From NCBI GenBank assembly GCA_901420285.1, contig CABDVE010000001.1:1178001-1242000 (forward strand): a DNA stretch of 64,000 nt, written 5' to 3'. Below, in pieces: positions 1-9,405 of this stretch. The notes below the pieces were generated by a model, which did not search any database, was not told where the DNA came from, and saw only the letters and a list, made by a program, of their open reading frames with translations. Source of the DNA: Stutzerimonas stutzeri (GTDB lineage Bacteria; Pseudomonadota; Gammaproteobacteria; Enterobacterales; Pasteurellaceae). Positions within the stretch are counted from its first letter, which is position 1; every line of letters starts with the position of its first letter. A program made the position numbers and the translations under genes.

Positions 1-306
1 ACCGACAAGTTCAGGAGGAAGCGTCGGAGCAGATTGAAAATTTACGTTGTCTCCTTTTGAGGAGGAATGAATGCCGCGAGAAATATGCGTTCCAAAATAA
101 AGCTGTTTTGCTAAAACAAGCGCTGCATTTGGTACCCAAACATCAAAACGATATTTTTCGTCGTACTCGGCAATCTTTTTTAGTAGCGCCTCTTTTTCTG
201 AAAGACTCGCATTCTCTAATTTTTTTCTGTCGGCTCCGGATTTTTTTAGGTTTTGTTCGACAAGAAATTGTTGGATGGCTTTTACTACTGTTACTTTAGT
301 TGTCAT
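1..306 (-). CDS. Unrecognised protein, N-terminal 102 residues only
   Basis: An open frame starts with ATG at 306 and runs off the left edge without a stop. The product begins MTTKVTVVKAIQQFL, has a Lys/Glu-rich helical stretch at residues 25-50, and later carries WVPNAALVLAKQLYFGTH and SSKGDNVNFQ. I do not recognise the family. The soluble, charged look and the CRISPR array next door leave a restriction or other defence function open, but nothing proves it. There is no strong ribosome binding site; GGAT lies about 10 bases upstream. The frame on the other strand at 57-299 looks like a shadow. Confidence 0.5.
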   Translation of the reverse strand, partial: MTTKVTVVKAIQQFLVEQNLKKSGADRKKLENASLSEKEALLKKIAEYDEKYRFDVWVPNAALVLAKQLYFGTHISRGIHSSSKGDNVNFQSAPTLPPELVG

Positions 307-420
307 GGCGTTTATCCATAGTAGTTGGTTTTTATTTATTATAGTATTAATCTTTTAATAAGCAACTAAATAATTGTAAAATTGTGGATGTGTCCACCAA
401 ATTATTTAAATTTGTTATAG

Positions 421-493
421 ATATTTCTACCTATTCGGTAGTGAAAGTTTCAAACCAACAACTATTTTCTAAGCTACTTGTTCAGTAGGCTTG
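421..493 (-). repeat. Two decayed CRISPR repeats beyond the array trailer
   Basis: Within the geneless stretch 307-637 two sequences resemble the array repeat. At 421-447 there is a shortened copy with the palindromic core CTATTCGGTAG. At 466-493 a copy keeps TTTCTAAGCT and about 19 of 28 positions overall. They are not spaced at the 60-bp array period, so they look like remnants of the old end of the array. The rest of 307-637 is AT-rich and holds one CACCGCATTG-type motif at 612-621; I see no gene there. Confidence 0.55.
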
Positions 494-637
494 TGATTAT
501 AGCAATAAACCTGTTTTTCAGATATTAAACATATGCTTTTTATTGCTTTATGTAAGAAATACGGTTGATTTTGAGATGTTTTTATTTGTTTATCCCGTAG
601 TAACGCGAGTTCAATGCGGTGCTAATTCGGTATTCCA

Positions 638-2466
638 TTTCCGAGCTATTTATTCAGTAGTGAAGCTTAAATCTCGATGTCCACAAATGCGTGCACTTTT
701 CTAAGCTGCCTATTCGGCAGTGAAGTCCCTTTCCGTTTAGTTTTCCCAAATGGTCAATTTCTAAGCTGCCTATTCGGCAGTGAAGCTCAACCACCGCAAG
801 CGGTATTTTCGCCTGTCTTTCTAAGCTGCCTATTCGGCAGTGAAGTTTCCGCCCTGCATATGCTACCAACACAGACTTTTCTAAGCTACCTATTCGGCAG
901 TGAAGTTTAGGCTGTTTTCCAATACTTCCACATTACCTTTCTAAGCTGCCTATTCGGCAGTGAAGCGCCGACACTCGATTCATTGCTAAAAAAAGTGTTT
1001 CTAAGCTGCCTATTCGACAGTGAAGCGCGCTTGTGGCGACAGATTCGCGATAAGTGCTTTCTAAGCTGCCTATTCGGCAGTGAAGCCCAATCAGCTAACA
1101 TTTGGTTTGATGTTGCATTTCTAAGCTGCCTATTCGGCAGTGAAGTTTAACGCCTCAATCGCCGCCATCGGGTCTTTGTTTCTAAGCTGCCTATTCGGCA
1201 GTGAAGTTTGCTTTCTTTCGCGGTTACCGGGCGTTCTTTTTCTAAGCTGCTTATTCGGCAGTGAAGAAATCCTCTAATCCAAAGTAACCACAGGACTTTT
1301 TCTAAGCTGCTTATTCGGCAGTGAAGAAATTTAGCGAGTTGGAATTGACGGGGGAGCATTTCTAAGCTGCTTATTCGGCAGTGAAGACTCGCCGTGCGGT
1401 GCATGCCATACCGTTTGCTTTCTAAGCTGCTTATTCGGCAGTGAAGAGATCACTAGAGGAAATTGATATGGCAACCAATTTCTAAGCTGCTTATTCGGCA
1501 GTGAAGTCAAAGCAGCTATTGAACTGCACCGCTACAAATTTCTAAGCTGCCTATTCGGCAGTGAAGTTAGGGGGAAAGTTTATGCAAAAAAGGAAAATTT
1601 TCTAAGCTGCCTATTCGGCAGTGAAGGATTTTAAAGGCTTTAAATGGCACGCCCTAAATTTCTAAGCTGCCTATTCGGCAGTGAAGATGGGGTATAGTTA
1701 TGTTCAGCAAAGACAAAATTTCTAAGCTGCCTATTCGGCAGTGAAGCCGAAAGGGGCATTTATTGTACACCTTAGAAATTTCTAAGCTGCCTATTCGGCA
1801 GTGAAGTTCCGTTCCGACCAAGTCGGCAATAAATCCAATTTCTAAGCTGCCTATTCGGCAGTGAAGCAAAGCAAGGCGCAGGTGATGGGTTTGGACGATT
1901 TCTAAGCTGCCTATTCGGCAGTGAAGCCTTCGATTGCTGAAAGGCGGGTCGCATAAACTTTCTAAGCTGCCTATTCGGCAGTGAAGACAACGGAATACAA
2001 ATACATCGATGCTGCTCATTTCTAAGCTGCCTATTCGGCAGTGAAGTGTCGGATGCCGCCAACTTGAAGTGCGGTCAATTTCTAAGCTGCCTATTCGGCA
2101 GTGAAGGCATGCATTTCCTGTACGAATCCGATGCCGAATTTCTAAGCTGCCTATTCGGCAGTGAAGTGCGTTACGGCATTTCCCGTGATGAATTCATATT
2201 TCTAAGCTGCCTATTCGGCAGTGAAGTGAATTGATTCGTGTCGGCGTCTTTTTGATACTTTCTAAGCTGCCTATTCGGCAGTGAAGAAGAGGGGGCTTCG
2301 GCTTGGTTAAATGCAATGTTTCTAAGCTGCCTATTCGGCAGTGAAGCTCAACCACCGCAAGCGGTGTTTTCGCCATTCTTTCTAAGCTGCCTATTCGGCA
2401 GTGAAGGATTGCCTCCATATTCCAAGATCCGCGATTAATTTCTAAGCTGCCTATTCGGCAGTGAAG
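638..2466 (-). CRISPR. Type I-F CRISPR array, 31 repeats and 30 spacers
   Basis: Twenty-eight-base repeats recur every 60 bases with 32-base spacers; one spacer (1146-1178) has 33. Read on the minus strand the repeat has a CTGCC/GGCAG stem and ends CTTAGAAA, matching the type I-F repeat and its 8-base crRNA 5' handle (CTAAGAAA in the E. coli and Pseudomonas examples). The crRNAs are therefore on the minus strand, and the leader lies at the right end. The leftmost repeat (638-665) has 7 of 28 bases changed, as expected for the trailer end. Single-base variants occur at 878, at 998 and in a block of five repeats from 1239 to 1506. No cas gene is visible: lysS sits just past the leader, so Cas proteins must come from left of the window or elsewhere, or be absent. 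Confidence 0.97.
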
Positions 2467-2610
2467 TAGGCATTTTAATTGAAAATGCGGGGTATACCAA
2501 GCTATAGGCTTATTTAGGAAAGAAAATCCTTTTTTATTGTTATCTTTTAATTTATTGTTTTTAAAGGATAAATTTGGGGTGTGAAAATAAAGGGTAAAAT
2601 TGGATGGAAT
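2467..2610 (-). promoter_or_regulatory. Putative CRISPR leader
   Basis: An AT-rich stretch of about 140 bases abuts the last conserved repeat on the side that is upstream on the crRNA strand. It holds no ORF of note. Its position, base composition and the intact repeats beside it identify it as the leader, where transcription starts and new spacers are added. The exact promoter was not located. Confidence 0.6.
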
Positions 2611-2611
2611 T

Positions 2612-2639
2612 AAAAAGGAAGTCGAATGACTTCCTTTTT
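2612..2639 (-). terminator. Rho-independent terminator after lysS
   Basis: A 12-bp perfect stem AAAAAGGAAGTC / GACTTCCTTTTT with a GAAT loop lies 15 bases past the lysS stop. Its A/T arms supply a U tract in both directions, so it ends the prfB-lysS transcript and insulates the CRISPR leader. Confidence 0.85.
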
Positions 2640-2653
2640 ATCGTGATAAGAAA

Positions 2654-4162
2654 TTACTTCTGGCGCATTGCCGGGAATAAAATCACATCGCGGATAGACG
2701 ATGCATTAGCGTAGAGCATTGCTAAACGGTCGATACCCAAGCCTTCGCCGGCAGTAGGTGGTAAACCGTGTTCCAATGCAACCACGAAGTCTTCGTCTTT
2801 AAACATGGCTTCATCGTCACCCGCTTCTTTTGCGGCAACTTGCGCATCAAAGCGTTCATTTTGGTCTTCTGCGTCGTTTAATTCTGAGAAACCATTACCG
2901 ATTTCACGTCCGCCGATGAAGAGTTCAAAACGGTCGGTGACTTCCGGGTTTTCATCGTTACGACGGGCAAGCGGTGAAATTTCTGCCGGGTGTGCCATTA
3001 AGAAAGTCGGTTGGATTAAATGATGCTCTGCCACTTCTTCAAAGATGGCATTCACAATACTGCCCAAGCCCCAAGATTTTTGCACTTCAATGCCTAAACG
3101 TTTAGCAACGGCTTTCGCGCGATCAATATCGTATAAATCTTCTTTCACAATGCCTTTGTCTGCACCGTATTTGATGGTGGCATCATGTAAGGCGATACGT
3201 TCGAACGGTTTACCGAAATCGAATTCATACTCGCCGTATTTCACGATAGTTGTCCCTAAAATATCGATAGCAAGTTTGCGTAACAATTCTTCGGTGTTAT
3301 CCATTAAATCGTGGTAGTCGGCATAGGCTTGGTAGTATTCAAGCATAGTGAATTCAGGGTTGTGACGAACGGAAACGCCTTCATTACGGAAGTTACGATT
3401 TAATTCAAACACGCGCTCAAAACCGCCGACCACTAAACGTTTTAAGTAAAGTTCCGGCGCGATGCGCAAATACATGTCCACGTCCAACGCGTTGTGGTGT
3501 GTCACGAACGGACGCGCCGCCGCGCCGCCCGGAATGACTTGTAACATTGGGGTTTCCACTTCCATAAAGCCTTTAGAAAGGAAATATTCACGAATACCGG
3601 CAACTACTTTAGAGCGAATCACAAAAGTACGGCGGGATTCTTCGTTGGAAATTAAATCCAAATAACGTTGGCGATAGCGTACTTCTTGGTCGGTCAAACC
3701 GTGGAATTTATCCGGCAACGGACGAAGGGCTTTGGTTAACAGTTGAACTTCGGTGGCTTTCACGGTGAGTTCGTTGGTTTTGGTTTTGAATAAGGTGCCT
3801 TTTACGCCTACGATGTCGCCCAAGTCCCAGTGACCGACGTCATCTTTGTACACGCCTTCAGGCAGATTATCGCGTGCCACATAAAGCTGGATTTTGCCAC
3901 TCATATCTTGAATGGTAATAAACGTAGCTTTACCCATTGCGCGGCGGGTCATAATACGACCGGCGACAGCAACTTCAATGTTTTTTTCTTTTAAGGCTTC
4001 ACTCTCTTCTGCATCGTATTGTGTATGTAAATCTTGTGCTAACGCATCACGACGGAATTGGTTTGGAAATGGGTTACCTTTGGCACGCAATGCGGCTAAT
4101 TTTTCACGACGAACGCGCATTTCGCCGTTCAGGTCTAATTCTTTTACTTCTTGTTCTGACAT
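2654..4162 (-). CDS. lysS: Lysine--tRNA ligase, class II
   Basis: The 502-residue product charges tRNA-Lys in the cytosol. An N-terminal OB-fold anticodon-binding domain covers about residues 55-150. The class II catalytic domain follows, with motif 2 around [20 protein letters not shown] and motif 3 near the C-terminus ([10 protein letters not shown]). Length fits the bacterial LysS family, about 500 residues. It lies 52 bases downstream of prfB on the same strand, the conserved prfB-lysS pair of gammaproteobacteria, and the hairpin at 2612-2639 ends the unit. Confidence 0.97.
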   Translation of the reverse strand: MSEQEVKELDLNGEMRVRREKLAALRAKGNPFPNQFRRDALAQDLHTQYDAEESEALKEKNIEVAVAGRIMTRRAMGKATFITIQDMSGKIQLYVARDNLPEGVYKDDVGHWDLGDIVGVKGTLFKTKTNELTVKATEVQLLTKALRPLPDKFHGLTDQEVRYRQRYLDLISNEESRRTFVIRSKVVAGIREYFLSKGFMEVETPMLQVIPGGAAARPFVTHHNALDVDMYLRIAPELYLKRLVVGGFERVFELNRNFRNEGVSVRHNPEFTMLEYYQAYADYHDLMDNTEELLRKLAIDILGTTIVKYGEYEFDFGKPFERIALHDATIKYGADKGIVKEDLYDIDRAKAVAKRLGIEVQKSWGLGSIVNAIFEEVAEHHLIQPTFLMAHPAEISPLARRNDENPEVTDRFELFIGGREIGNGFSELNDAEDQNERFDAQVAAKEAGDDEAMFKDEDFVVALEHGLPPTAGEGLGIDRLAMLYANASSIRDVILFPAMRQK

Positions 4163-4214
4163 TTTTGTTTACCTTGTTTTTAAAATAAAAAATTCTGAGA
4201 AATGTGACCGCACT

Positions 4215-5313
4215 TTAGAGTCCGGCTTTCAAACTTGCTTCAATAAAACGATCTAAGTCACCGTCCAATACGGCTTGAGTATTACGATTTTCTACGCCGG
4301 TGCGCAAATCTTTAATGCGGGAATCGTCCAACACATAAGAACGGATTTGGCTGCCCCAGCCAATATCGGATTTACTTTCTTCCATTGCCTGTTTTTCAGC
4401 ATTTTTCTTCATCATTTCCATTTCAAACAATTTTGCTTTTAACTGTTTCATGGCTTGATCTTTATTTTGATGTTGGGAACGTCCATTTTGACATTGCACC
4501 ACAATACCGCTCGGCATGTGGGTAATACGCACCGCACTTTCGGTTTTGTTGACGTGCTGACCGCCTGCACCGGAGGCTCGATATACGTCGATACGCAAAT
4601 CGGCAGGGTTGATTTCAATATCAATATCGTCATCAATTTCCGGATATACAAAGGCTGCGCTGAAAGATGTATGGCGACGGTTGTTCGAATCGAACGGGCT
4701 TTTACGCACCAAGCGATGAATGCCGGTTTCCGTGCGTAGCCAACCATAAGCATATTCACCACTCACGCGAATGGTGGCGGATTTTAAGCCTGCCACATCG
4801 CCGTCGGAGACTTCTATGAGCTCGGTTTTGAAACCTTTGCTTTCCGCCCAACGTAAATACATACGCAACAACATTTCCGTCCAGTCTTGTGCTTCAGTAC
4901 CGCCGGAGCCCGCCTGCAAATCTACATAGCAATCACAAGCATCGTGTTCGCCGCTGAACATACGGCGGAATTCCAGTTTGGCGAGTTGTTGTTCCAGTTC
5001 GTCTAATTCTGCGACAGCTTCATTGAAGGTGTCTTCGTCTTCCGCTTCTACGGCAAGTTCCAACAAGCCGTCTACATCTTCTAAACCTTGCTCAAGATTT
5101 TTAATCGTGTTTACGACTTGTTCAAGAGAAACTCGTTCTTTGCCGAGCGCCTGCGCTTTCTCTGCGTTGTTCCATACATCAGGCTGTTCCAATTCGGCGT
5201 TGACTTCTTCTAAACGCTCAACTTTGGCATCGAAGTCAAAGATACCCCCGAAGCACGGCAGTGCGGTCGGTTAAATCGGTGATTTTATTTTTGATAGGAT
5301 TGATTTCAAACAT
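4215..5313 (-). CDS. prfB: Peptide chain release factor 2, programmed +1 frameshift
   Basis: RF2 reads UGA and UAA and releases the finished peptide. The gene is in two frames. Codons 1-25 run from ATG at 5313 and end at an in-frame TGA (5238-5236). Shifting +1 there continues into [12 protein letters not shown] and on to the stop at 4215. The slippery context on the minus strand is GGGGGTATCTTTGAC, with the Shine-Dalgarno-like G run and CTT-TGA-C of the classic RF2 autoregulation site. The full product is 365 residues, the same as E. coli RF2. Tripeptide SPF (codon recognition) and GGQ (peptidyl hydrolysis, in GAGGQHVNK) are both present. An annotation from the first internal start (5192) would be wrong. 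Confidence 0.97.
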
Positions 5314-5380
5314 GATAAATACACTCAGTCACAAAGCGTCGGATTATATGTCATTTTACGTATTATTAACAGTGCAATGC

Positions 5381-5408
5381 TTGCAGAAATTACGAATCTC
5401 TTTATAAT
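5381..5408 (+). promoter_or_regulatory. Sigma-70 promoter of dsbC
   Basis: TTGCAG at 5381-5386 and a perfect TATAAT at 5403-5408 are separated by 16 bases, about 40 bases before the dsbC start. Base pairs just after the -10 are GC-rich (CGCCCGG). Confidence 0.7.
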
Positions 5409-5445
5409 TTCGCCCGGTTTTATTTAACAAATTTAGGAACAAAAA

Positions 5446-6129
5446 ATGAAGAAAATTTTAACTGCGTTTTTATTTGTCGCTGCCTCCAATGCGGTGCTCG
5501 CGGACGATGTCGCGATTAAGAACAAATTGCAAGCCCTTGGCGCGCAAAACATTGAAATCAATGCTTCGCCGATTGCCGGTATTAAAACCGTAATAACCGA
5601 TGAGGGAATTCTTTATATTACCGAAGACGGAAAATATGCGCTTCAAGGTAAACTTTATGAATTAACCGCTAAAGGGCCACTTGATGTAAATGGTAAGATG
5701 TTGATAAATAAGCTAAATTCATTTAAAAATGAAATGATTATTTATCCGGCAAAAAATGAAAAACATGTTGTAACCGTGTTTATGGATATAACATGCCATT
5801 ATTGCCATTTATTACATCAGCAAATCAAAGAATATAACGACCTCGGCATTACCGTGCGTTATTTAGCATTTCCGCGGGCGGGTATGAATGCGGAAAGCGC
5901 GAAACAAATGGAAGCGATTTGGACAGCGAAAGATCCGAGTTTTGCCTTGAATGAAGCGGAAAACGGCAATTTGCCGAAGGAAGTGAAAACGCCGAATATC
6001 GTGAAAAAACAATATGAACTTGGCATTCAGTTCGGTGTAAAAGGCACGCCAAGTATTGTCACTTCAAGCGGCGAAGTGATTGGTGGTTACTTAAAACCGG
6101 CCGATTTATTGGCGGCGTTGGAAGGATAA
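5446..6129 (+). CDS. dsbC: Periplasmic disulfide isomerase DsbC
   Basis: The 227-residue protein reshuffles wrong disulfides in the periplasm. A signal peptide ends near residue 19 (SNAVLA before DD). A short N-terminal dimerisation domain (about 20-80) and a thioredoxin-fold domain follow, with the active site CHYC at C117-C120 and the cis-proline loop GTPS near residue 200. Length and order match DsbC. The signal peptide cleavage region is encoded by a copy of the CACCGCATTG-type motif (5487-5496). recJ follows 62 bases on, with a hairpin between. Confidence 0.95.
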   Translation: MKKILTAFLFVAASNAVLADDVAIKNKLQALGAQNIEINASPIAGIKTVITDEGILYITEDGKYALQGKLYELTAKGPLDVNGKMLINKLNSFKNEMIIYPAKNEKHVVTVFMDITCHYCHLLHQQIKEYNDLGITVRYLAFPRAGMNAESAKQMEAIWTAKDPSFALNEAENGNLPKEVKTPNIVKKQYELGIQFGVKGTPSIVTSSGEVIGGYLKPADLLAALEG

Positions 6130-6133
6130 TTTA

Positions 6134-6151
6134 GGTGGGCAATAGCCCACC
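6134..6151 (+). terminator. Hairpin after dsbC
   Basis: A 7-bp stem GGTGGGC / GCCCACC with an AATA loop follows the dsbC stop. The trailing sequence is AT-rich but not a clean T run, so termination may be partial and recJ may receive readthrough. Confidence 0.55.
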
Positions 6152-6191
6152 GATTTATTTATAGCAATTAAATTCTTACTCTATTATTGTC

Positions 6192-7919
6192 GTGAACAAA
6201 CTCATCAAACGTCGCGAAATTCCCGTCGGAGAAGCTGTTTCGGAAGCACCGTTGTTGGATCGTCTTTATCGCGCACGCCACATCAAAAACAGTCAAGAAT
6301 TAGACCGCACTTTAAAATGTATGCTGAACCCGAATAAACTTCATGGCATCGAACGCGCTGTGGAATTATTGTTGGAAGCATACCGGCAACAGCAAAAAAT
6401 CATTATTGTCGGCGATTTTGATGCGGATGGCGCTACCAGCACCGCATTGACGGTGCTCGCATTGCGTCAGCTGGGCTTTAATAATGTGGATTATTTACTA
6501 CCGAATCGCTTTGAACAAGGCTACGGCTTGAGCATTCCGGTGGCGGAAATGGCGCTGGAAAAAGGCGTGCAACTTTTAATGACGGTGGATAATGGCGTAT
6601 CTTCGTTTGACGGCATTGCGTTTTTAAAAGAAAAGGGCGTGCGCGTTTTGGTTACGGATCACCATTTGCCGCCGGATACGTTGCCACCGGCTGATGCGAT
6701 TGTTAATCCGAATTTAAACGACTGCGCTTTTCCGTCGAAATCCTTAGCCGGCGTGGGGGTGGCATTTTATTTAATGTTGGCGGTGCGCGCCGAATTTCGC
6801 AATTTAGGGATTTTCAGCGCAGAAACGCAACCTAATTTCACCGAATTGCTTGATCTCGTCGCGCTTGGCACCGTTGCCGATGTCGTTCCGCTTGATCAAA
6901 ATAACCGCATTTTAATCCATCAAGGTCTACTGCGTATTCGTGCCAAGCGTTGTCGGCCGGGGATTATTGCCTTGGCAGAAGTGGCGAATCGCAATCCGGA
7001 ACAATTTTCTACCGCTGATCTTGGATTTTCTATCGCACCTCGTCTTAATGCGGCGGGACGTTTGGATAATATGTCGCTTGGTGTGGAATTATTACTTGCC
7101 AAGGATATGCAAAGCGCGCGCGAATTAGCGCTCGATCTTGATCAGCTCAATCAAACCCGCAAGGAAATCGAAGCGGGAATGAAATTGGAAGCGCTAAAAA
7201 TTTGCCGGAATTTTACCGGATTTTCTAATGAATTACCGATGGGCATTGCGCTTTATCAGCCGGATTGGCATCAAGGCGTGCTGGGCATTGTATCGTCGCG
7301 TATTAAAGATCAATATCACCGCCCCGTCATTGCGTTTGCGCAAGATGGCGAGGGTGTGCTGAAAGGTTCGGCGCGTTCTATCGAAGGCCTACATATGCGT
7401 GATGTATTAGAGCGCATTTATTCGCAGCAACCGAATATGATTTTAAAATTTGGCGGACATGCGATGGCGGCGGGATTGACAATTCGCGCGGAATGTTTCG
7501 ATGATTTTCGACGCGTTTTTAATCAAACCGTTACCGATTGGTTGGACGAAGAACATTTACAAGGCGTAATTTGGAGCGATGGCGAATTACGCAAAGACGA
7601 ATTTACTCTGGCAACGGCGGAATTGTTAAAAGCCGGTGGGCCTTGGGGACAAGCGTTTCCGGAACCTTGTTTCGACGGAGAATTCAACATTTTAGAGCAA
7701 CGTGCTATCGGGCAAAATCAAAATCACTTAAAAATGTTGGTGGAGCCGAAACGAGGCGGGCCGCTTTTAGATGCCGTCGTCTTTAATATCGACCCGCGAT
7801 TATATCCTGATTTATCCATTAAGCAGGCGCGTTTAGCCTATAAATTGGATATTAACGAATTTCGTGGCAATCGTAGTGTGCAATTATTAGTGGATTATAT
7901 CGAACCCATCGATGGCTAA
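6192..7919 (+). CDS. recJ: Single-stranded-DNA exonuclease RecJ
   Basis: RecJ degrades single-stranded DNA 5' to 3' in recombination and mismatch repair. The 575-residue product starts at GTG. The DHH phosphoesterase motif DFDADGATSTA is at residues 75-85, and VTDHHLP lies near 155. The DHHA1 domain with GGHAMAAG near residue 420 and a C-terminal OB fold complete the family layout. Length fits RecJ. It overlaps the next gene by 8 bases. dsbC next to recJ is a conserved gammaproteobacterial order. Confidence 0.96.
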   Translation: MNKLIKRREIPVGEAVSEAPLLDRLYRARHIKNSQELDRTLKCMLNPNKLHGIERAVELLLEAYRQQQKIIIVGDFDADGATSTALTVLALRQLGFNNVDYLLPNRFEQGYGLSIPVAEMALEKGVQLLMTVDNGVSSFDGIAFLKEKGVRVLVTDHHLPPDTLPPADAIVNPNLNDCAFPSKSLAGVGVAFYLMLAVRAEFRNLGIFSAETQPNFTELLDLVALGTVADVVPLDQNNRILIHQGLLRIRAKRCRPGIIALAEVANRNPEQFSTADLGFSIAPRLNAAGRLDNMSLGVELLLAKDMQSARELALDLDQLNQTRKEIEAGMKLEALKICRNFTGFSNELPMGIALYQPDWHQGVLGIVSSRIKDQYHRPVIAFAQDGEGVLKGSARSIEGLHMRDVLERIYSQQPNMILKFGGHAMAAGLTIRAECFDDFRRVFNQTVTDWLDEEHLQGVIWSDGELRKDEFTLATAELLKAGGPWGQAFPEPCFDGEFNILEQRAIGQNQNHLKMLVEPKRGGPLLDAVVFNIDPRLYPDLSIKQARLAYKLDINEFRGNRSVQLLVDYIEPIDG

Positions 7920-8628
7920 AACAATGACATGGCGGACAGCATTGCCTTGGATTTGCGTCGGTTTACTCTGCGCTTCCAATGCGGTGCTCGCGGAGTCTTC
8001 CGGTAGGGATTTTTCCGCCCGTATTCAACCGCATTTACCGGCGCCGAGTCAAACCCGCTTTAAGGACGGGCGCGATTATTTTTCTTATAAAGAACCCGTC
8101 AGACAGTCGCAGCGCGCGGACAATAAAATTCGCGTGCAATTTTTTTTCGATTACGATTGTCGCGTTTGCTCGTCGGCGCAGGATATTCTGGAACTGTACG
8201 GACAAATGCGCGCCAACAAAATTGCACTGGAACAGTATCCCGTTGCCACGGCAGAAAATCAATTCAGCGCACGTGTTTTTTACACGCTGAAAGCGCTTAA
8301 TGCGGATGAATTATCCGATGCATTGCTATTTGAAACGGCGGAAAAATCTCGCTATGCGGAGCTTTCCTCGCCAGCTAAAATACTTAAATGGGCGGAGCAA
8401 CAAGGTTTTGATAAACAGCTTTTTAGCCAAACGGAAAATTCGCCGGAAGTGAAAGAACGGGTTAAGCACGCCGTCGAATTAACGGAAGAGTATGGTGTAT
8501 TTACCTATCCTTATGTGGTAATCGGTGGGCGATACGTACTGACCGCCAGCACGCTTTATAATGACGATTACAGCGTGGCGGTGTTAGACTATTTAATTAA
8601 TAAATTAGAACAGGAGCATAAAGAATGA
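7912..8628 (+). CDS. DsbA-like periplasmic thiol oxidoreductase
   Basis: The 238-residue product has an N-terminal hydrophobic signal segment ending at SNAVLA (about residue 27) and a thioredoxin fold with CRVC at C83-C86. Later comes a helical insert and a cis-proline site in the YPYVVIGG stretch. This is the DsbA/DsbG superfamily; the CRVC dipeptide is not the CPHC of classical DsbA, so substrate and redox role are unknown. An alternative ATG at 7924 would shorten the N-terminus by four residues. It overlaps recJ by 8 bases and mtnN by ATGA, so the three genes are probably one operon. Confidence 0.8.
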   Translation: MAKTMTWRTALPWICVGLLCASNAVLAESSGRDFSARIQPHLPAPSQTRFKDGRDYFSYKEPVRQSQRADNKIRVQFFFDYDCRVCSSAQDILELYGQMRANKIALEQYPVATAENQFSARVFYTLKALNADELSDALLFETAEKSRYAELSSPAKILKWAEQQGFDKQLFSQTENSPEVKERVKHAVELTEEYGVFTYPYVVIGGRYVLTASTLYNDDYSVAVLDYLINKLEQEHKE

Positions 8629-9314
8629 AAATTGGCATTGTCGGCGCAATGGCGCAAGAAGTCGAAATTTTAAGTGGTTTAATGACCGACAAAACAGAAA
8701 CACGTGTGGCAAGCGCAGTGATTTTAGAAGGTAAAATTAACGGCAAAGCGGTGGCGTTATTGCAATCCGGTATCGGTAAAGTCGCTGCGGCAATAGGCAC
8801 TGCCGCACTGTTGCAACTGACCAAGCCCGATGCGGTGCTCAATACGGGGTCCGCCGGTGGCGTCGCAAGAGGTTTAAAAGTCGGCGATATTGTGATTTCC
8901 GATGAAACCCGTTATCACGATGTGGATGTCACTGCATTCGGTTATGAAAAAGGCCAATTGCCGGCTAATCCGGCGGCGTTTTTATCGGATAAAAAATTGG
9001 CCGATTTAGCCGAAAAAGTTGCCCAAGAACAAGGCCAATCGGTCAAACGCGGTTTAATTTGTTCCGGCGACAGCTTCATTAATAGCGAACAAAAAATAGC
9101 TCAAATTAAGGCGGATTTCCCGAATGTTACCGCGGTGGAAATGGAAGCAACGGCGATTGCGCAAGTTTGTCATGCCTTTAATGTTCCTTTCGTCGTGGTG
9201 CGTGCGATTTCCGATGCAGGCGATGGAGAGGCAAGTCTTTCATTTGAAGAATTTTTACCGCTCGCCGCGAAACAATCCTCGGCTTTAGTGTTGGGCATGT
9301 TAGAAAAATTGTAA
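8625..9314 (+). CDS. mtnN: 5'-Methylthioadenosine/S-adenosylhomocysteine nucleosidase
   Basis: The 229-residue enzyme cleaves MTA and SAH to adenine plus the thiosugar, clearing products of methylation, polyamine synthesis and AI-2 synthesis. Family motifs are visible: MAQEVEIL at the start, [26 protein letters not shown] and the catalytic Asp in AISDAGDG. Length is standard. The start overlaps the previous stop as ATGA. A strong terminator follows. Confidence 0.96.
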   Translation: MKIGIVGAMAQEVEILSGLMTDKTETRVASAVILEGKINGKAVALLQSGIGKVAAAIGTAALLQLTKPDAVLNTGSAGGVARGLKVGDIVISDETRYHDVDVTAFGYEKGQLPANPAAFLSDKKLADLAEKVAQEQGQSVKRGLICSGDSFINSEQKIAQIKADFPNVTAVEMEATAIAQVCHAFNVPFVVVRAISDAGDGEASLSFEEFLPLAAKQSSALVLGMLEKL

Positions 9315-9330
9315 TTCGACAATTTTGAGA

Positions 9331-9364
9331 AAAGCGCATTGTTTAGGCAATGCGCTTTTTTTTT
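9331..9364 (+). terminator. Rho-independent terminator after mtnN
   Basis: A perfect 11-bp stem AAAGCGCATTG / CAATGCGCTTT, six-base loop, and a run of more than eight T follow mtnN by 16 bases. Confidence 0.93.
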
Positions 9365-9405
9365 CGGCGGAGATGTGCTTGCGTTAACTTGTTATTAGAC
9401 TGCCG

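Noticed and set aside
57-299. Plus-strand 80-codon ORF at the left edge
   Set aside because: It overlaps the longer open frame on the minus strand and has a low-complexity Leu-rich end; no ribosome site.
654-2418. Many short ORFs with repeated FLSCLFGSE or LHCRIGSLE peptides
   Set aside because: They are translations of the 60-bp CRISPR period (divisible by three) and not genes.
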